The notes: a model not told the origin generated them from the sequence alone. DNA of 49,941 nucleotides from an uncultured Bacteroidales bacterium (GCA_934700615.1 CAKUXR010000021.1:1-49941), one strand, 5' to 3'. Shown: positions 25,338-34,775, numbered from the stretch's first letter. Made by a program: numbers and translations.

Positions 25338-27476
25338 TTATTTTCCGCACAGGTAATGCAGCCAGAAATCGTGGTTGGCAGCATTGAAATGCCTGCCCTG
25401 ATAACCGCCGTATCCGTGCATTCCATCAGGATAAATCATGAATTCGAACTTCTTTCCGTGCTTCTGCAACTCATTGATAAGCTGCATGGTACTCTGGAAA
25501 TGAACATTGTCGTCACCGGTGCCGTGAGTAAGCTTGAGCATAACCGATTCGTCCCCGTCAAAAGTAGGCTTGTACTGTGACGCATAGCTGATTACGCGAG
25601 AATCACGATATCCTTCAGGGTTTGTCTGAGGAGTCTCCATGAAGCGCTCGGTATAATGGCTGTCATAGAGAATCCAGTCATATACTCCACCGCCTGCAAT
25701 ACCATAATGATAGTAGTCTGAAGCCGTGAAAAGAAGCATCGCGGTCATGGTTCCTCCGAAAGAGAAACCTTCCACACCAATCTTGTCAGCCTGCACATAA
25801 GGCAGTGACTGCAAGTACTTGGCCCAAGCCACGAAATCTTCCACCTCCTTGGTATTCAGATGCTTATATATCTGGTCAAGTCCTTCTCGGCCGTTATGTC
25901 CGGCAGCCCTGCAGTCAGCGGTCACTTCAATGATGCCGTTCTTTGCCCACCACTGGTTGCTGCTGTACGGATGTATCCATCTGTCTCGGACCTGAGGAGA
26001 ATCCGGGCCGCCATAGATGTCCACATGAACGGGATACTTCTTGGTAGGGTCGAAATTCTCTGGATATACGATGTATGCAGGAAGTTTCAGACCGTCATTT
26101 TCGATATAGATGAGCTGTGGAAGAGCATAATTTGCAGCATTGTAATCATTTCCCTTCATATCAGCGACAAGGTATGCGGTATTCGCAGGACGCGCATTAT
26201 AGCGTTTTGCCTTCTTGTCTGAAGAAGCTAGCAGTTTTCTGGCCTTCCAAGCCTCGGCAGCCGATGAAGTTTCATACATCCACAGCTGGACAGGAGTAGT
26301 GAAATTGGAAAGTGCGGCGATGAAATGCTTTCCGTCAGGGGCGAACGATACTGAATTCACATTGAGGGAAGTATCTGTCAGAGCCTTGATCTCTCCGGCA
26401 GCATTGACCTTATAAAGGCATTGACGCACAGACGCATCGCGGCATGCGGTATAATAGACCGAGCCGTCCTTGTCGGTGCGGAGAAGTTCCACTCTCCAGT
26501 TCGGGCCGTCAGTGAGGCGCCTTAATGTCTTTCCGTCGTAGGACAGGAAGTATATCTGCTGCCAGCCGGTCTCGAAACTGCGGGCCATATAAAGACCCTT
26601 GTCAGTGAAGAGCATGCCGTTGATCCAGTCAAGCCAAGTCTTGTATTCCTCATGATAGATATGCTTCTTGGAACCGTCCGCAGCAGAAACGCTGTAAAGG
26701 TCCAGTGTATTCTGGATTCTTGGCTCACGGGCAATGAAGAACTCTTTGCTGTCAGCGCCCCAGAACGGAGTTCCGAAATACTGGTCCTCTTTCGGATTGA
26801 AATCCGCCCACACGATCTCCGCAGAGGAATCAGCAGCCTTGCGGTCAAGGTCAATGATACCGATTCTCACCTCAGGATTGCTCTCTCCGGCCTTCGGATA
26901 ACGTGTCTGGTGAAGGGTTCCGTCCTGTCCGAACGGTGAATAGATAGGGAACATCGGAACGGCCGTATTGTCGAAACGGTAGAATCCGATCTTGCGGGAA
27001 TCCGGTGACCACCAGAAAGCCCTGTACCTGGACGGTCTTCCGAAAATCTCCTCATAATATACCCATGATGCAAAGCCGTTCAGAATCAGTTCCGAGCCGT
27101 CCTCAGTAAGACGAGTTTCCTTATTGGTCTTGATGTCAACCACATAGAGGTCATTGTCACGGGTAAATGCCAGCATGGTGGAGTCCGGTGAATAAGTCAG
27201 GTTCACGGCTCCCCCAGGCTTGACCGGAAAATCCGTATATTTATACGGTGCATGAAGTCCGTCCTTCTTTCTGTAATTGGCGACATTGACAGAAAAGGCT
27301 CCTTCATCAGTGAATGAACCGTCATAAGAGAAGGCTGCATTGGAATTGTCCAGCCACTTCCACCTCGACGGAATCCTGTTGAAATCCTGCGCCGCTGCTG
27401 ACATTGACATGAATGTCGCCGCTGCCACAACCGTCGCGCATATTCCGGCGGCACGGCAAAGTAGATTTTTCATCAT
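25338..27476 (-). CDS. Dipeptidyl peptidase IV (S9 family), exported
   Basis: Serine peptidase of 712 residues that removes X-Pro/X-Ala dipeptides from peptides, probably in the periplasm. A signal peptide (about 1-29, cut after AAA) precedes a beta-propeller domain. The propeller contains the double-Glu motif VYYEEIF that anchors the substrate N-terminus in DPP4 enzymes. The alpha/beta-hydrolase domain carries the triad S572 (GFSFGG), D655 (GTGDDNVHF) and H687 (DGMHGYGG). Its start overlaps the helicase stop by four bases. It is the last gene of a minus-strand run. Confidence 0.94.
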   Translation of the reverse strand: MMKNLLCRAAGICATVVAAATFMSMSAAAQDFNRIPSRWKWLDNSNAAFSYDGSFTDEGAFSVNVANYRKKDGLHAPYKYTDFPVKPGGAVNLTYSPDSTMLAFTRDNDLYVVDIKTNKETRLTEDGSELILNGFASWVYYEEIFGRPSRYRAFWWSPDSRKIGFYRFDNTAVPMFPIYSPFGQDGTLHQTRYPKAGESNPEVRIGIIDLDRKAADSSAEIVWADFNPKEDQYFGTPFWGADSKEFFIAREPRIQNTLDLYSVSAADGSKKHIYHEEYKTWLDWINGMLFTDKGLYMARSFETGWQQIYFLSYDGKTLRRLTDGPNWRVELLRTDKDGSVYYTACRDASVRQCLYKVNAAGEIKALTDTSLNVNSVSFAPDGKHFIAALSNFTTPVQLWMYETSSAAEAWKARKLLASSDKKAKRYNARPANTAYLVADMKGNDYNAANYALPQLIYIENDGLKLPAYIVYPENFDPTKKYPVHVDIYGGPDSPQVRDRWIHPYSSNQWWAKNGIIEVTADCRAAGHNGREGLDQIYKHLNTKEVEDFVAWAKYLQSLPYVQADKIGVEGFSFGGTMTAMLLFTASDYYHYGIAGGGVYDWILYDSHYTERFMETPQTNPEGYRDSRVISYASQYKPTFDGDESVMLKLTHGTGDDNVHFQSTMQLINELQKHGKKFEFMIYPDGMHGYGGYQGRHFNAANHDFWLHYLCGK

Positions 27477-28915
27477 AGAAAGTACTCGTCTTTGAAATTA
27501 ATAAGATAAACTTTATCGACAGCACGTGTTAGTGCAGTGTATAGCCATTTATAGTCATCGGCATTGAACTCATCCTGCCAGAATGGGTTGTCGATGAAAA
27601 CACATTTCCACTGCCCTCCCTGAGATTTGTGACACGTGATTGCATTGGCATACTTCAGCTGCAAAGCGTTGTAGAACGGGTCTTCCCGGACCGCATCGTA
27701 GCGTTTCTTCTTGGTGGGAAGATGCGCATAGTCCTCAGACACACCGAGATACAATGCATTCTGCTGTTCGTAAGTCAATGATGCTGCCTCCGAGTCGAGG
27801 GTATCAAGACACACTTTCGCGGTAATCTCCTGGTCGCCGTAGTCCGGGAAAGACATCCTGGCATCGGCAAAATGGAGTCCGTATCTGTCAGTATAATGGT
27901 TAATGGAAATTAGTTTTACAATGTCACCGTTGGCGATGTAGTCCATGTCCTTGATGTCATCCAGGAACTGATAGCAGTTCTTCACGACCATCAACTTGTC
28001 ACCGCGGACAAGCCGCTCCTCCTTGTATTGGACAGCCCCGCGGATTCCGGCATTGTACCTGTTCGCCCTCTTGTTGGACCGGCAAAGCACAATGGTTTCG
28101 TCCTCGCCATACTTGTCATACGCATCGGTCAGCGCGTCTATCAGCTCGCCTCCACCGATTCTTTCAATGTCAGTGAATCCGTTCACAGACAGTTCAATGC
28201 CTCCCAGCGGGAACATGGCTCCGCCTGATTCGTAGTCCTCGGCTATCATCTCCCGGAGATTAGTGGCATTGAAAAGGATTCCGGACTTTTCGCCCTGGCG
28301 GACCACATCTGTAAGTTCAGCCCAAGACACTCCCCCGAATGTATCCATATATTCATGTGCCAATGCTGGACTGTATTCATGCCCGACCGGAGGGAGCTGG
28401 GCGGCATCTCCTATCAGGACCATTCTGCAGCCTATTCCGCTGCGGACATAGCTGATGAGGTCCTCGAGCAGGTTTCCCGTCCCGAATGTCGTCTGGGACT
28501 GTGTACCTCCGTCAATGCCGATGAGAGAGACCTCATCCACGACAAAGAGGGTGTCTTTGGCTTTGTTGGGGGCAAGAGAAAACAGGCCGAGGCCGTCATC
28601 GCCGACAGATTTCTGACGGTATATCTGTTTATGGATTGTGTAGGCAGGACAGCCTGAATACATTGACAAAACCTTCGCTGCGCGTCCGGTAGGTGCGAGA
28701 AGCACGCACGGGACATCGAACTCCTTGAGGCCTGCGATTACTGATGAAATGACGGTCGTCTTTCCTGTACCCGCATAGCCGTTCAGAATCATGATGTCCC
28801 CGTCATCACCGGTCAGGAATTCCGCCATCTGATGCAGGAAGCTGTCCTGCCCTTCAGTAGGCTCGTATCTGAAATGTTCCCGGAATCTGGAATATAAAAA
28901 CGCGTCTCTGCCCAT
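27473..28915 (-). CDS. RecD/Dda-like superfamily 1 helicase
   Basis: A single-chain ATPase of 480 residues. Walker A is GYAGTGKT near 46-53, Walker B is LFVVDEVSLI, and motif III (LIGDAAQLPPVG) is present. The C-terminal UvrD_C_2-type segment includes AITCHKSQGGQWKCVFID and YTALTRAVDKVYL. This layout matches stand-alone RecD-like/Dda 5'-3' helicases, not the RecD of a RecBCD complex. Its cellular job is unknown. Three bases separate it from trkH upstream and it overlaps DPP4 downstream, so it is embedded in the run. Confidence 0.87.
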   Translation of the reverse strand: MGRDAFLYSRFREHFRYEPTEGQDSFLHQMAEFLTGDDGDIMILNGYAGTGKTTVISSVIAGLKEFDVPCVLLAPTGRAAKVLSMYSGCPAYTIHKQIYRQKSVGDDGLGLFSLAPNKAKDTLFVVDEVSLIGIDGGTQSQTTFGTGNLLEDLISYVRSGIGCRMVLIGDAAQLPPVGHEYSPALAHEYMDTFGGVSWAELTDVVRQGEKSGILFNATNLREMIAEDYESGGAMFPLGGIELSVNGFTDIERIGGGELIDALTDAYDKYGEDETIVLCRSNKRANRYNAGIRGAVQYKEERLVRGDKLMVVKNCYQFLDDIKDMDYIANGDIVKLISINHYTDRYGLHFADARMSFPDYGDQEITAKVCLDTLDSEAASLTYEQQNALYLGVSEDYAHLPTKKKRYDAVREDPFYNALQLKYANAITCHKSQGGQWKCVFIDNPFWQDEFNADDYKWLYTALTRAVDKVYLINFKDEYFL

Positions 28916-28918
28916 CTC

Positions 28919-30373
28919 CTACTTCTTTTTACCGGTAAAGGCCATCATGACCACCGCCAATATAGGGTATATCTCCACACGGCCCATGAACATGTCGATG
29001 ATGAACACAACCTTGGCCATCACTGGGACTGCATTGTAATTGCCGAGGGTACCCTGCGCCTCCAATGCCGGACCGACATTGCTGAGTGAACTGATGGATG
29101 AAGCGAATGCATTCTGAATGTCCATTCCGGACAGGACAGTAAGGACAATCGAGGCTGCGATAGTTATGAAATACAGCCCGAAATACACAAAATGCGGATA
29201 TATTTCGTTGCTGCCTATTATGTGGTTTCCTACATGGACCTGATTAATCGAAGACGGATGGACAGAATTCTTTATCTGCTGACCTATTGTCTTGAACATC
29301 AGAAGCATACGGTCAGACTTGATACCTCCCGTGGTGGACCCGGCCATTCCGCACGGAATACTTACCAGCACCACGATGAAACAAGCGAACAGCGGCCAGG
29401 TATTGTTGTCGGAAATGGCGAATCCGGTGGTCGATATGAAACTGATTACCTGAAAGATACCTGTCATGAACGAGTCTCCCCAAGTGAACCCGGCAGAAGA
29501 CATCTTAAGTGACAATGCCACCAGAAGAGATGCTATCAGAATGGTCAGCACATAGAACTTGAGTACCGGATTGTTCAGCGGCCTCAGGCTTCTGGTGGCG
29601 AATACCATATATATCAGGCCGAAATGCACCGAACTCAGGAACATGAATATTATCGTGAGGATGTTTATCAGATTCGAATCAAAAGCCGCTATGGACAGGT
29701 TCTTCGTACTGAATCCTCCTGTCGCAATCACGCTGAAGGCATGATTTATGGCATCAAAGGCGGACATCCCGGCTGCCCAGTAAGAAAAGAAAGACACGAC
29801 TGCAAGACCCAGATATACCGCTGCAAATATCCACACAGTCTTATTGGTCCTGGACCTGTAACCTTCTCTGGACAAGGAAGATACCTCCATATTGGTCAAG
29901 CGCAGCCTCATAGGGCTGGAGGACGGGATAATCAGAAGCAGGAAAACGACGACTCCGAGACCACCGATGAAATGGGTGGAAGACCTCCAGAACAGCAGAC
30001 TGTCAGGCAGGACCTCGACATCAGTCAGTATGGTCCCCCCTGTCGTCGTATAGCCTGAAACTGTCTCGAACAGTGCATTGATGACAGAAAAAGGACCTCC
30101 CCACAGGACATACGGCAACATGCCGAATATGAATGACAATATCCATGAAAGGAAGATAATCATATATCCGTCTTTCAGGCTTATTGTCGGGGACTTGCGT
30201 ACAAAGATGAAAGGAAAGATTCCGACGGTGAAAGTCAATGTAAAACTGATGAGCAGTGCAGCCAAAGCGCTGTCGTTCCCTCCTCCTATCGACACGAGAA
30301 TCGACAGGAACATGAAGAATGCGCTGGCCAGCAAGGCAAAGCCCACATTTCTGGATATGACTTTCAGATTCAT
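28919..30373 (-). CDS. trkH: Potassium uptake protein TrkH
   Basis: K+ channel-like transporter subunit of 484 residues. Four pore segments are visible: SGYTTTGGT, IATGGFST, FISTTGFAI and SLSNVGPAL. The glycine filter residues lie between paired helices, as in the TrkH/KtrB/HKT family. The regulatory NAD/ATP-binding partner TrkA is not in the window. The gene overlaps the preceding membrane sensor gene by four bases, suggesting coupled synthesis of the two proteins. Confidence 0.92.
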   Translation of the reverse strand: MNLKVISRNVGFALLASAFFMFLSILVSIGGGNDSALAALLISFTLTFTVGIFPFIFVRKSPTISLKDGYMIIFLSWILSFIFGMLPYVLWGGPFSVINALFETVSGYTTTGGTILTDVEVLPDSLLFWRSSTHFIGGLGVVVFLLLIIPSSSPMRLRLTNMEVSSLSREGYRSRTNKTVWIFAAVYLGLAVVSFFSYWAAGMSAFDAINHAFSVIATGGFSTKNLSIAAFDSNLINILTIIFMFLSSVHFGLIYMVFATRSLRPLNNPVLKFYVLTILIASLLVALSLKMSSAGFTWGDSFMTGIFQVISFISTTGFAISDNNTWPLFACFIVVLVSIPCGMAGSTTGGIKSDRMLLMFKTIGQQIKNSVHPSSINQVHVGNHIIGSNEIYPHFVYFGLYFITIAASIVLTVLSGMDIQNAFASSISSLSNVGPALEAQGTLGNYNAVPVMAKVVFIIDMFMGRVEIYPILAVVMMAFTGKKK

Positions 30374-31227
30374 TTCCCGACCTCCTGGCTATGCTCCAAC
30401 TTTTCGAGAGAATCCCTCATCGCCTTGATTCTCTTGCGCAACTGGATATTCTCACCTGTCAGTTCGGTAATGCCGTCATTCAGTTCTGACAGTTGGTCAT
30501 CCCCGTCGAAGGTATATGAATACTTGCTGCCGAAAGACCGGTAATTATTCAGACCGCCCAACATCTTGTATATCGGATTCACGTAATAGGCCATCAGGAA
30601 GAACATGAGGAGCAGAACCATGAGAAGTCCTACTGCAACCGCCACGGCTCCAGGGATGATACTCCTGTAGAAACCCCGCTCGAATGTCTCGGAGTTTTTC
30701 CTGAGTTCATTGTAAATAGCTGTATTCAAGATGGTTATATCTGAGCGAAGCCGATTGTATTTCGGCTGGAGACGGTCGAAGTACCACTCTCTGGTATTGA
30801 TGAAATCCGAAAGTATCGCCTGCGGGAGCTCCAGAGTGGTAAGCATGTAGGCGGAATACGAATAGACCACTGAATCAGCCAGGGAAATCATTCCCGGCGA
30901 AGTCAGCTTGGCCTTCAGGCTGTCGCAATGCTCGATGAAATCATTCTGCCTCAACTCCGGCAGATGCTTTGTCGAATTGTCACCGATTACCGCAAGTATT
31001 CCAAGATTATATGAATTGGCCGCATCAGCGAGTTTCTGTGCAGCATTGATACTTCCTATATTGGCGGCAATCAGTTCAGACACATAATTGCTCATCCTGC
31101 TATACTCCATGATGGAAATAAAGCTGGATACGAGCAATACGACTGAGATGGAACTAAGGCTCAATATGAGCTTCATCTTCATCGTCAGATTGAAGTTTCT
31201 TATATAAGTCCGCAATTTCTTTAACAT
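30370..31227 (-). CDS. Four-helix-bundle membrane sensor without output domain
   Basis: The protein has 285 residues. TM1 is at about 19-40, an extracytoplasmic helical domain of about 145 residues resembles the 4HB_MCP sensor domain, and TM2 is at about 190-213. A short HAMP-like piece and a coiled-coil tail (about 240-285) complete it. It looks like the front half of a sensor kinase or chemoreceptor, but there is no HisKA, ATPase, GGDEF or methyl-accepting signalling domain. The frame ends normally at the trkH start, so it is not a visible frameshift. Coupling to trkH suggests a role in controlling K+ uptake (inference). Confidence 0.72.
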   Translation of the reverse strand: MLKKLRTYIRNFNLTMKMKLILSLSSISVVLLVSSFISIMEYSRMSNYVSELIAANIGSINAAQKLADAANSYNLGILAVIGDNSTKHLPELRQNDFIEHCDSLKAKLTSPGMISLADSVVYSYSAYMLTTLELPQAILSDFINTREWYFDRLQPKYNRLRSDITILNTAIYNELRKNSETFERGFYRSIIPGAVAVAVGLLMVLLLMFFLMAYYVNPIYKMLGGLNNYRSFGSKYSYTFDGDDQLSELNDGITELTGENIQLRKRIKAMRDSLEKLEHSQEVGK

Positions 31228-31251
31228 AATGCAAACTTACATAAAATACAA

Positions 31252-31860
31252 CTATTCCGCAAACAGATAACGCGTATTATATTCTTTGACAAGGCGTTTC
31301 AGACGGGCCTTGCTCTTCGCCATCATAGGGACCCCGATTACTGCACACGGAGCTATTACCGCCACGGTAAGCAGGCATGAAGAAACAAGAGTAGCACCTA
31401 GGCGAAAATCTTCATCGTCAGTATCAGAAGCCGCACATGCGAACCCTATTCCACCGGCAAGACCAGCTCCGGCTCCCACACCCAGAATATAGTTTCCGGA
31501 ATTGAAGACTTTCACATTTCTGCGATAAATCTTCACCTGCTTGGGGGAGAAATAGAATTTCGCATCCTCGACACTCAGCGGCAGGTTGTCGGAAGTGTAT
31601 ATCCAACCTTTCTTGTAGGTCAATGTCCCTTCCACCTTGCCTCTGTGCCGTCTTCTCAGGAAAGCCAGTGAACCGTCCTCGTCCGACCCGTCATCAACAC
31701 TATCAAAATGCCGGCTGTCAGACCCGAGAATATTCAATGTATCTACCTGAGGCTCAGTCTCATGACCATCTGACAGAGCAGAAGCCCTGAGAGAAGCGCA
31801 CAAAAACATCAATGACAGCATGAGAACCATGCTGACAATCATTTTTTTCCCAACAAACAT
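31252..31860 (-). CDS. Exported/membrane protein of unknown function (202 residues)
   Basis: I do not recognise the family. The N-terminus (MFVGKKMIVSMVLMLSLMFL) is a signal peptide or anchor. An acidic Ser/Asp-rich stretch (DSVDDGSDEDGS) and a basic RRRHRGK patch follow. Then comes a region with KKGWIYTSDNLPLSVEDAKFYF and two hydrophobic Gly/Ala-rich segments near 125-145 and 155-180, and the tail is basic. A longer reading from further upstream would overlap the epimerase gene. The ATG at 31860, preceded by GGAAGAAG, is the better start. Neighbours are the sensor/trkH pair downstream and the epimerase upstream. Confidence 0.65.
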   Translation of the reverse strand: MFVGKKMIVSMVLMLSLMFLCASLRASALSDGHETEPQVDTLNILGSDSRHFDSVDDGSDEDGSLAFLRRRHRGKVEGTLTYKKGWIYTSDNLPLSVEDAKFYFSPKQVKIYRRNVKVFNSGNYILGVGAGAGLAGGIGFACAASDTDDEDFRLGATLVSSCLLTVAVIAPCAVIGVPMMAKSKARLKRLVKEYNTRYLFAE

Positions 31861-31967
31861 AATCTTCTTCCGATTTGTCAAATTCCATGTAAAGATGCAT
31901 TCCGGACGAAGAATGTTGCGTGGAACAATCTGTTCATTTTCCATCGGAACGGAAGTCCTGACCACGT

Positions 31968-33146
31968 CTAGGCCAAACCGTCCAATATAGTTCCTATCTG
32001 ATAGAGTCCCCTCGGAACATGAAAACAGCCTTTCCACTTGCCGCCCTTCAGAGGAAGAAGCACTTCTCCCCTGCGGTTCAGATAGCCGAACCACTCCGGA
32101 TACTCTTTGTCCTTGAAATGAGTCCACAGATAGTCATGAAGTTTCAGGAACCAGTCCAGACACTTCTGATTACCTGTCAGCTGATAGCCTTTTATCATGG
32201 CAATGGCAGCCTCGATATGAACCCACCAGAGTTTCTGGTCCCATTCCAGCTGCTGCTGAGGATAGCCTTTCCGGTCCATAAAATAGTATATTCCACCGAA
32301 TTCCTTATCCCATCCGTACTCGATTACGCTGAGGGAAATATCCACACACTTCTTGATCAGGTCCTTGTCGCCCAGTCTCACGCCGAGATTTTCCATAAAC
32401 CACAGGGCCTCCAGATCATGTCCCGGATTCACGGTCCTGCCCTCGAAACAATCTACAAGACTGTTGTCCACGGAAGACACATTCTCCACCATCACCCCGA
32501 GATCAGGCTGATAGAACACATCCATCACCTCGTGTTCACAACGCTCTATGGTCTTGTTCAACAGGTCCTTGTCATCGAGAATATTCTCTATTTCCAGAGC
32601 CATGTTGCAGATGATCATCGGAAGTGCGAAGTCCTTCATAGGGCGCGTTCCCGGATACGCCTTATTCCATGGGCCCTTGGGAGTTCCCTGCCTTTCCAGG
32701 ATTCTGTTGAAAATCTTTTTTGCAAGTTCGGCATACTCATCGTTCCTCGTAGCCTCTGCCAGTTGAGCAAAAGCCATGCATGCGAACGTATTGGAAAATA
32801 TGTTGTACGGCTGGACAATAGGCATTCCTTCTCTCGTCAGGGAAAAATAAAAATCCATGTTTTCATCATGCCCATACTTCTTCAGGAACTCACCTCCCTG
32901 CCTGGCACATGCCAGCCATTCTTCATTCTTCATCAGCTTGTTGTAAAGCATGGAGAACATCCATACCTCACGTCCCTGAAGCCATACGAACTTATCCTTG
33001 TCATAAACGCTGCCATCCCGATTCAGGCAAGAAAAATAACCTCCGAACTTGGTGTCCTGAGAGTTATCCAGCCAGAATGGAAGCACGCTATACAGAAGTT
33101 CATCCATATATTGTTTGGACAGCTGAGAAAAATCTATTCCGTTCAT
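31968..33146 (-). CDS. AGE-family epimerase (N-acylglucosamine 2-epimerase/RenBP type)
   Basis: An (alpha/alpha)6-barrel enzyme of 392 residues that isomerises or epimerises sugars at C2, most likely GlcNAc to ManNAc. The catalytic/conserved histidines are in NPGHDLEALWF, LWWVHIEAAIAM and KGCFHVPRG. The ending GGKWKGCFHVPR strongly resembles the human renin-binding protein, favouring N-acylglucosamine epimerase over cellobiose epimerase. It is divergent from the sugar porter gene across a 197-bp A/T-rich promoter region. No other sialic-acid genes (nanA, nanH) are in the window. Confidence 0.9.
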   Translation of the reverse strand: MNGIDFSQLSKQYMDELLYSVLPFWLDNSQDTKFGGYFSCLNRDGSVYDKDKFVWLQGREVWMFSMLYNKLMKNEEWLACARQGGEFLKKYGHDENMDFYFSLTREGMPIVQPYNIFSNTFACMAFAQLAEATRNDEYAELAKKIFNRILERQGTPKGPWNKAYPGTRPMKDFALPMIICNMALEIENILDDKDLLNKTIERCEHEVMDVFYQPDLGVMVENVSSVDNSLVDCFEGRTVNPGHDLEALWFMENLGVRLGDKDLIKKCVDISLSVIEYGWDKEFGGIYYFMDRKGYPQQQLEWDQKLWWVHIEAAIAMIKGYQLTGNQKCLDWFLKLHDYLWTHFKDKEYPEWFGYLNRRGEVLLPLKGGKWKGCFHVPRGLYQIGTILDGLA

Positions 33147-33204
33147 ATATTAATTAGGTATTACACATCCGCAGACTAATTCTGCATTATTTTAATTTCA
33201 AAAG

Positions 33205-33234
33205 CAAAATTAATAATTATTTTTAATTAGTCAA
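33205..33234 (-). promoter_or_regulatory. Promoter of the epimerase gene
   Basis: CAAAATTA at 33205-33212 reads TAATTTTG on the minus strand (-7 box). CAA at 33232-33234 gives a TTG -33 element 19 bases away. Transcription would start near 33198, some 50 bases before the ATG. Confidence 0.6.
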
Positions 33235-33248
33235 TAAAGTAAATTAAA
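33222..33248. promoter_or_regulatory. A/T inverted repeat between the divergent promoters
   Basis: TTTAATT (33222-33228) and AATTAAA (33242-33248) form a 7-bp inverted repeat with a 13-base spacer. It overlaps the epimerase -33 region and sits upstream of the porter -7 box, so one regulator could act on both genes. In such A/T-rich DNA a chance match is quite possible. Confidence 0.3.
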
Positions 33249-33259
33249 TTATTTAATAT

Positions 33260-33267
33260 TATCTTTG
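33260..33267 (+). promoter_or_regulatory. -7 box of the sugar porter gene
   Basis: TATCTTTG followed by CGG matches TAnnTTTG, about 77 bases before the ATG, leaving a leader of around 70 bases. That leader contains a GGGACATAA direct repeat shortly before the start. No -33 match is seen, which could mean the promoter depends on an activator. Confidence 0.65.
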
Positions 33268-33343
33268 CGGTTAGTAAGCATGATGCAGTAACACCAATAC
33301 AAATAACCGCAAGGGACATAAGGGACATAAACAACGAATACAC

Positions 33344-34768
33344 ATGAAGACTCAGAAAGTTTCAAAGGCCAATATGGGCTATATCCTATTCATTTCAGCC
33401 GTGGCCGCCATCGGAGGCATCCTGTTCGGCTATGATACGGCCGTAATCTCCGGAACGACAGGAATCGTGTCCACACAGTTCGGACTCGACGAAATCCAGC
33501 AGGGATGGTTCGTGGGATGCGCATTGATAGGCTCCATTGCGGGAGTCCTGTGCGCCGGAATGATGAGCGACAAACTCGGGCGGAAGCTCACAATGATAAT
33601 TTCCGCCATCCTCTTCAGCATCTCGGCATTCGGATGCGCCATAAGTGCGGACTTTACCGAACTCGTGATTTACAGAATCATCGGAGGCATAGGAATAGGT
33701 ATCGTCTCCATCGTCTCACCTATTTATATATCAGAGGTAGCTCCGGCAGAAAAACGCGGAACATTGGTGTCAATGTACCAGCTCGCGGTCACAATCGGAT
33801 TCCTCGTCGCATATCTCGTCAATTTCATGATTCTCGGATATGCAGAAGGACCGGCGGCAGAAAGCGCGACATGGACCGGAAGATACTTCGGTTCAGAATA
33901 CTGGAGAGGAATGCTGGGCTGCGAACTCATGCCTGACCTGCTTTTCCTGCTCGTGATCCTGATGGTACCTGAGAGCCCGAGATGGCTTATTGTCAATGGA
34001 AAAACAAAACAGGCCGCACTCACCCTCCAGAAGATATATAAGGACAATGCCGATGTCCAGAGACAGATAGACGAAACAGGCAGCGCAATAAATGCTGAAG
34101 CCACAGACGCCAAAAATTCCGAATGGAAAGCCCTTATGGAACCGGGCATCCTTGCAGCAGTCATCATCGGCTCGGCAATAGCAATCCTCGGACAGTTCAT
34201 GGGAGTGAACGCAGTCCTCTACTACGGTCCGTCCATATTCGAAGACGCGGGACTCTCCAGCGGAGATTCACTGTTCTATCAGGTCATGGTGGGTGGCGTC
34301 AATGTACTCACAACAGTCATTGCACTGTTTATCATTGACAAGGTCGGCAGAAAACAGCTGGTCTATTGGGGTGTCTCCGGAATGATCATATGCCTGCTGA
34401 TGATATCAATGTATTTCTACTGCGGAACGGCGCTCGGACTGGGAAGCGGATTTCTTCTGGCTTTCTTCCTTCTCTATGTCTTCTGCACGGCAATCTCCAT
34501 CAGCGCAGTTGTTTTCGTACTGTTGTCAGAAATGTACCCGAACAATGTCAGAGGACTGGCAATGAGCATCGCAGGACTTGCCCTGTGGGTCGGGACCTAT
34601 CTGGTCGGACAGCTGACACCTTGGCTGCTCAAGAACATAACCCCGGCAGGCACATTCCTCATGTTCGCGGCAATGTGCATTCCTTACATGCTTATAATGT
34701 GGAAACTTGTACCTGAGACAACAGGCAAGACTCTCGAAGAAATCGAGGCCTGGTGGAAACGCAAATAA
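33344..34768 (+). CDS. MFS sugar porter (SP family, XylE-like)
   Basis: A proton-linked sugar importer of 474 residues with 12 transmembrane helices. Family signatures are GYDTAVISGT in helix 1, DKLGRKLTM after helix 2, PESPRWLIVNGK at the end of helix 6, DKVGRKQ in the second half and PETTGKTLEE at the C-terminus. SP-family relatives carry xylose, galactose or glucose. Its divergent pairing with an AGE epimerase makes an amino sugar or mannose-type substrate possible (inference). It ends 7 bases before the convergent EamA gene, with no room for a terminator between them. Confidence 0.92.
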   Translation: MKTQKVSKANMGYILFISAVAAIGGILFGYDTAVISGTTGIVSTQFGLDEIQQGWFVGCALIGSIAGVLCAGMMSDKLGRKLTMIISAILFSISAFGCAISADFTELVIYRIIGGIGIGIVSIVSPIYISEVAPAEKRGTLVSMYQLAVTIGFLVAYLVNFMILGYAEGPAAESATWTGRYFGSEYWRGMLGCELMPDLLFLLVILMVPESPRWLIVNGKTKQAALTLQKIYKDNADVQRQIDETGSAINAEATDAKNSEWKALMEPGILAAVIIGSAIAILGQFMGVNAVLYYGPSIFEDAGLSSGDSLFYQVMVGGVNVLTTVIALFIIDKVGRKQLVYWGVSGMIICLLMISMYFYCGTALGLGSGFLLAFFLLYVFCTAISISAVVFVLLSEMYPNNVRGLAMSIAGLALWVGTYLVGQLTPWLLKNITPAGTFLMFAAMCIPYMLIMWKLVPETTGKTLEEIEAWWKRK

Positions 34769-34775
34769 ATGTGAA

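Noticed and set aside
30370..31227. Pseudogene of a histidine kinase
   Set aside because: No remnant of a kinase domain is visible downstream. The stop codon overlaps the trkH start neatly, which favours an intact short gene.
31861..32127. N-terminal extension of the exported unknown protein
   Set aside because: It would overlap the epimerase gene by 160 bases and would bury the signal sequence.
32019..33179. Plus-strand open frame of about 386 codons
   Set aside because: It is antisense to the AGE epimerase, whose catalytic motifs are intact. No sensible protein features.
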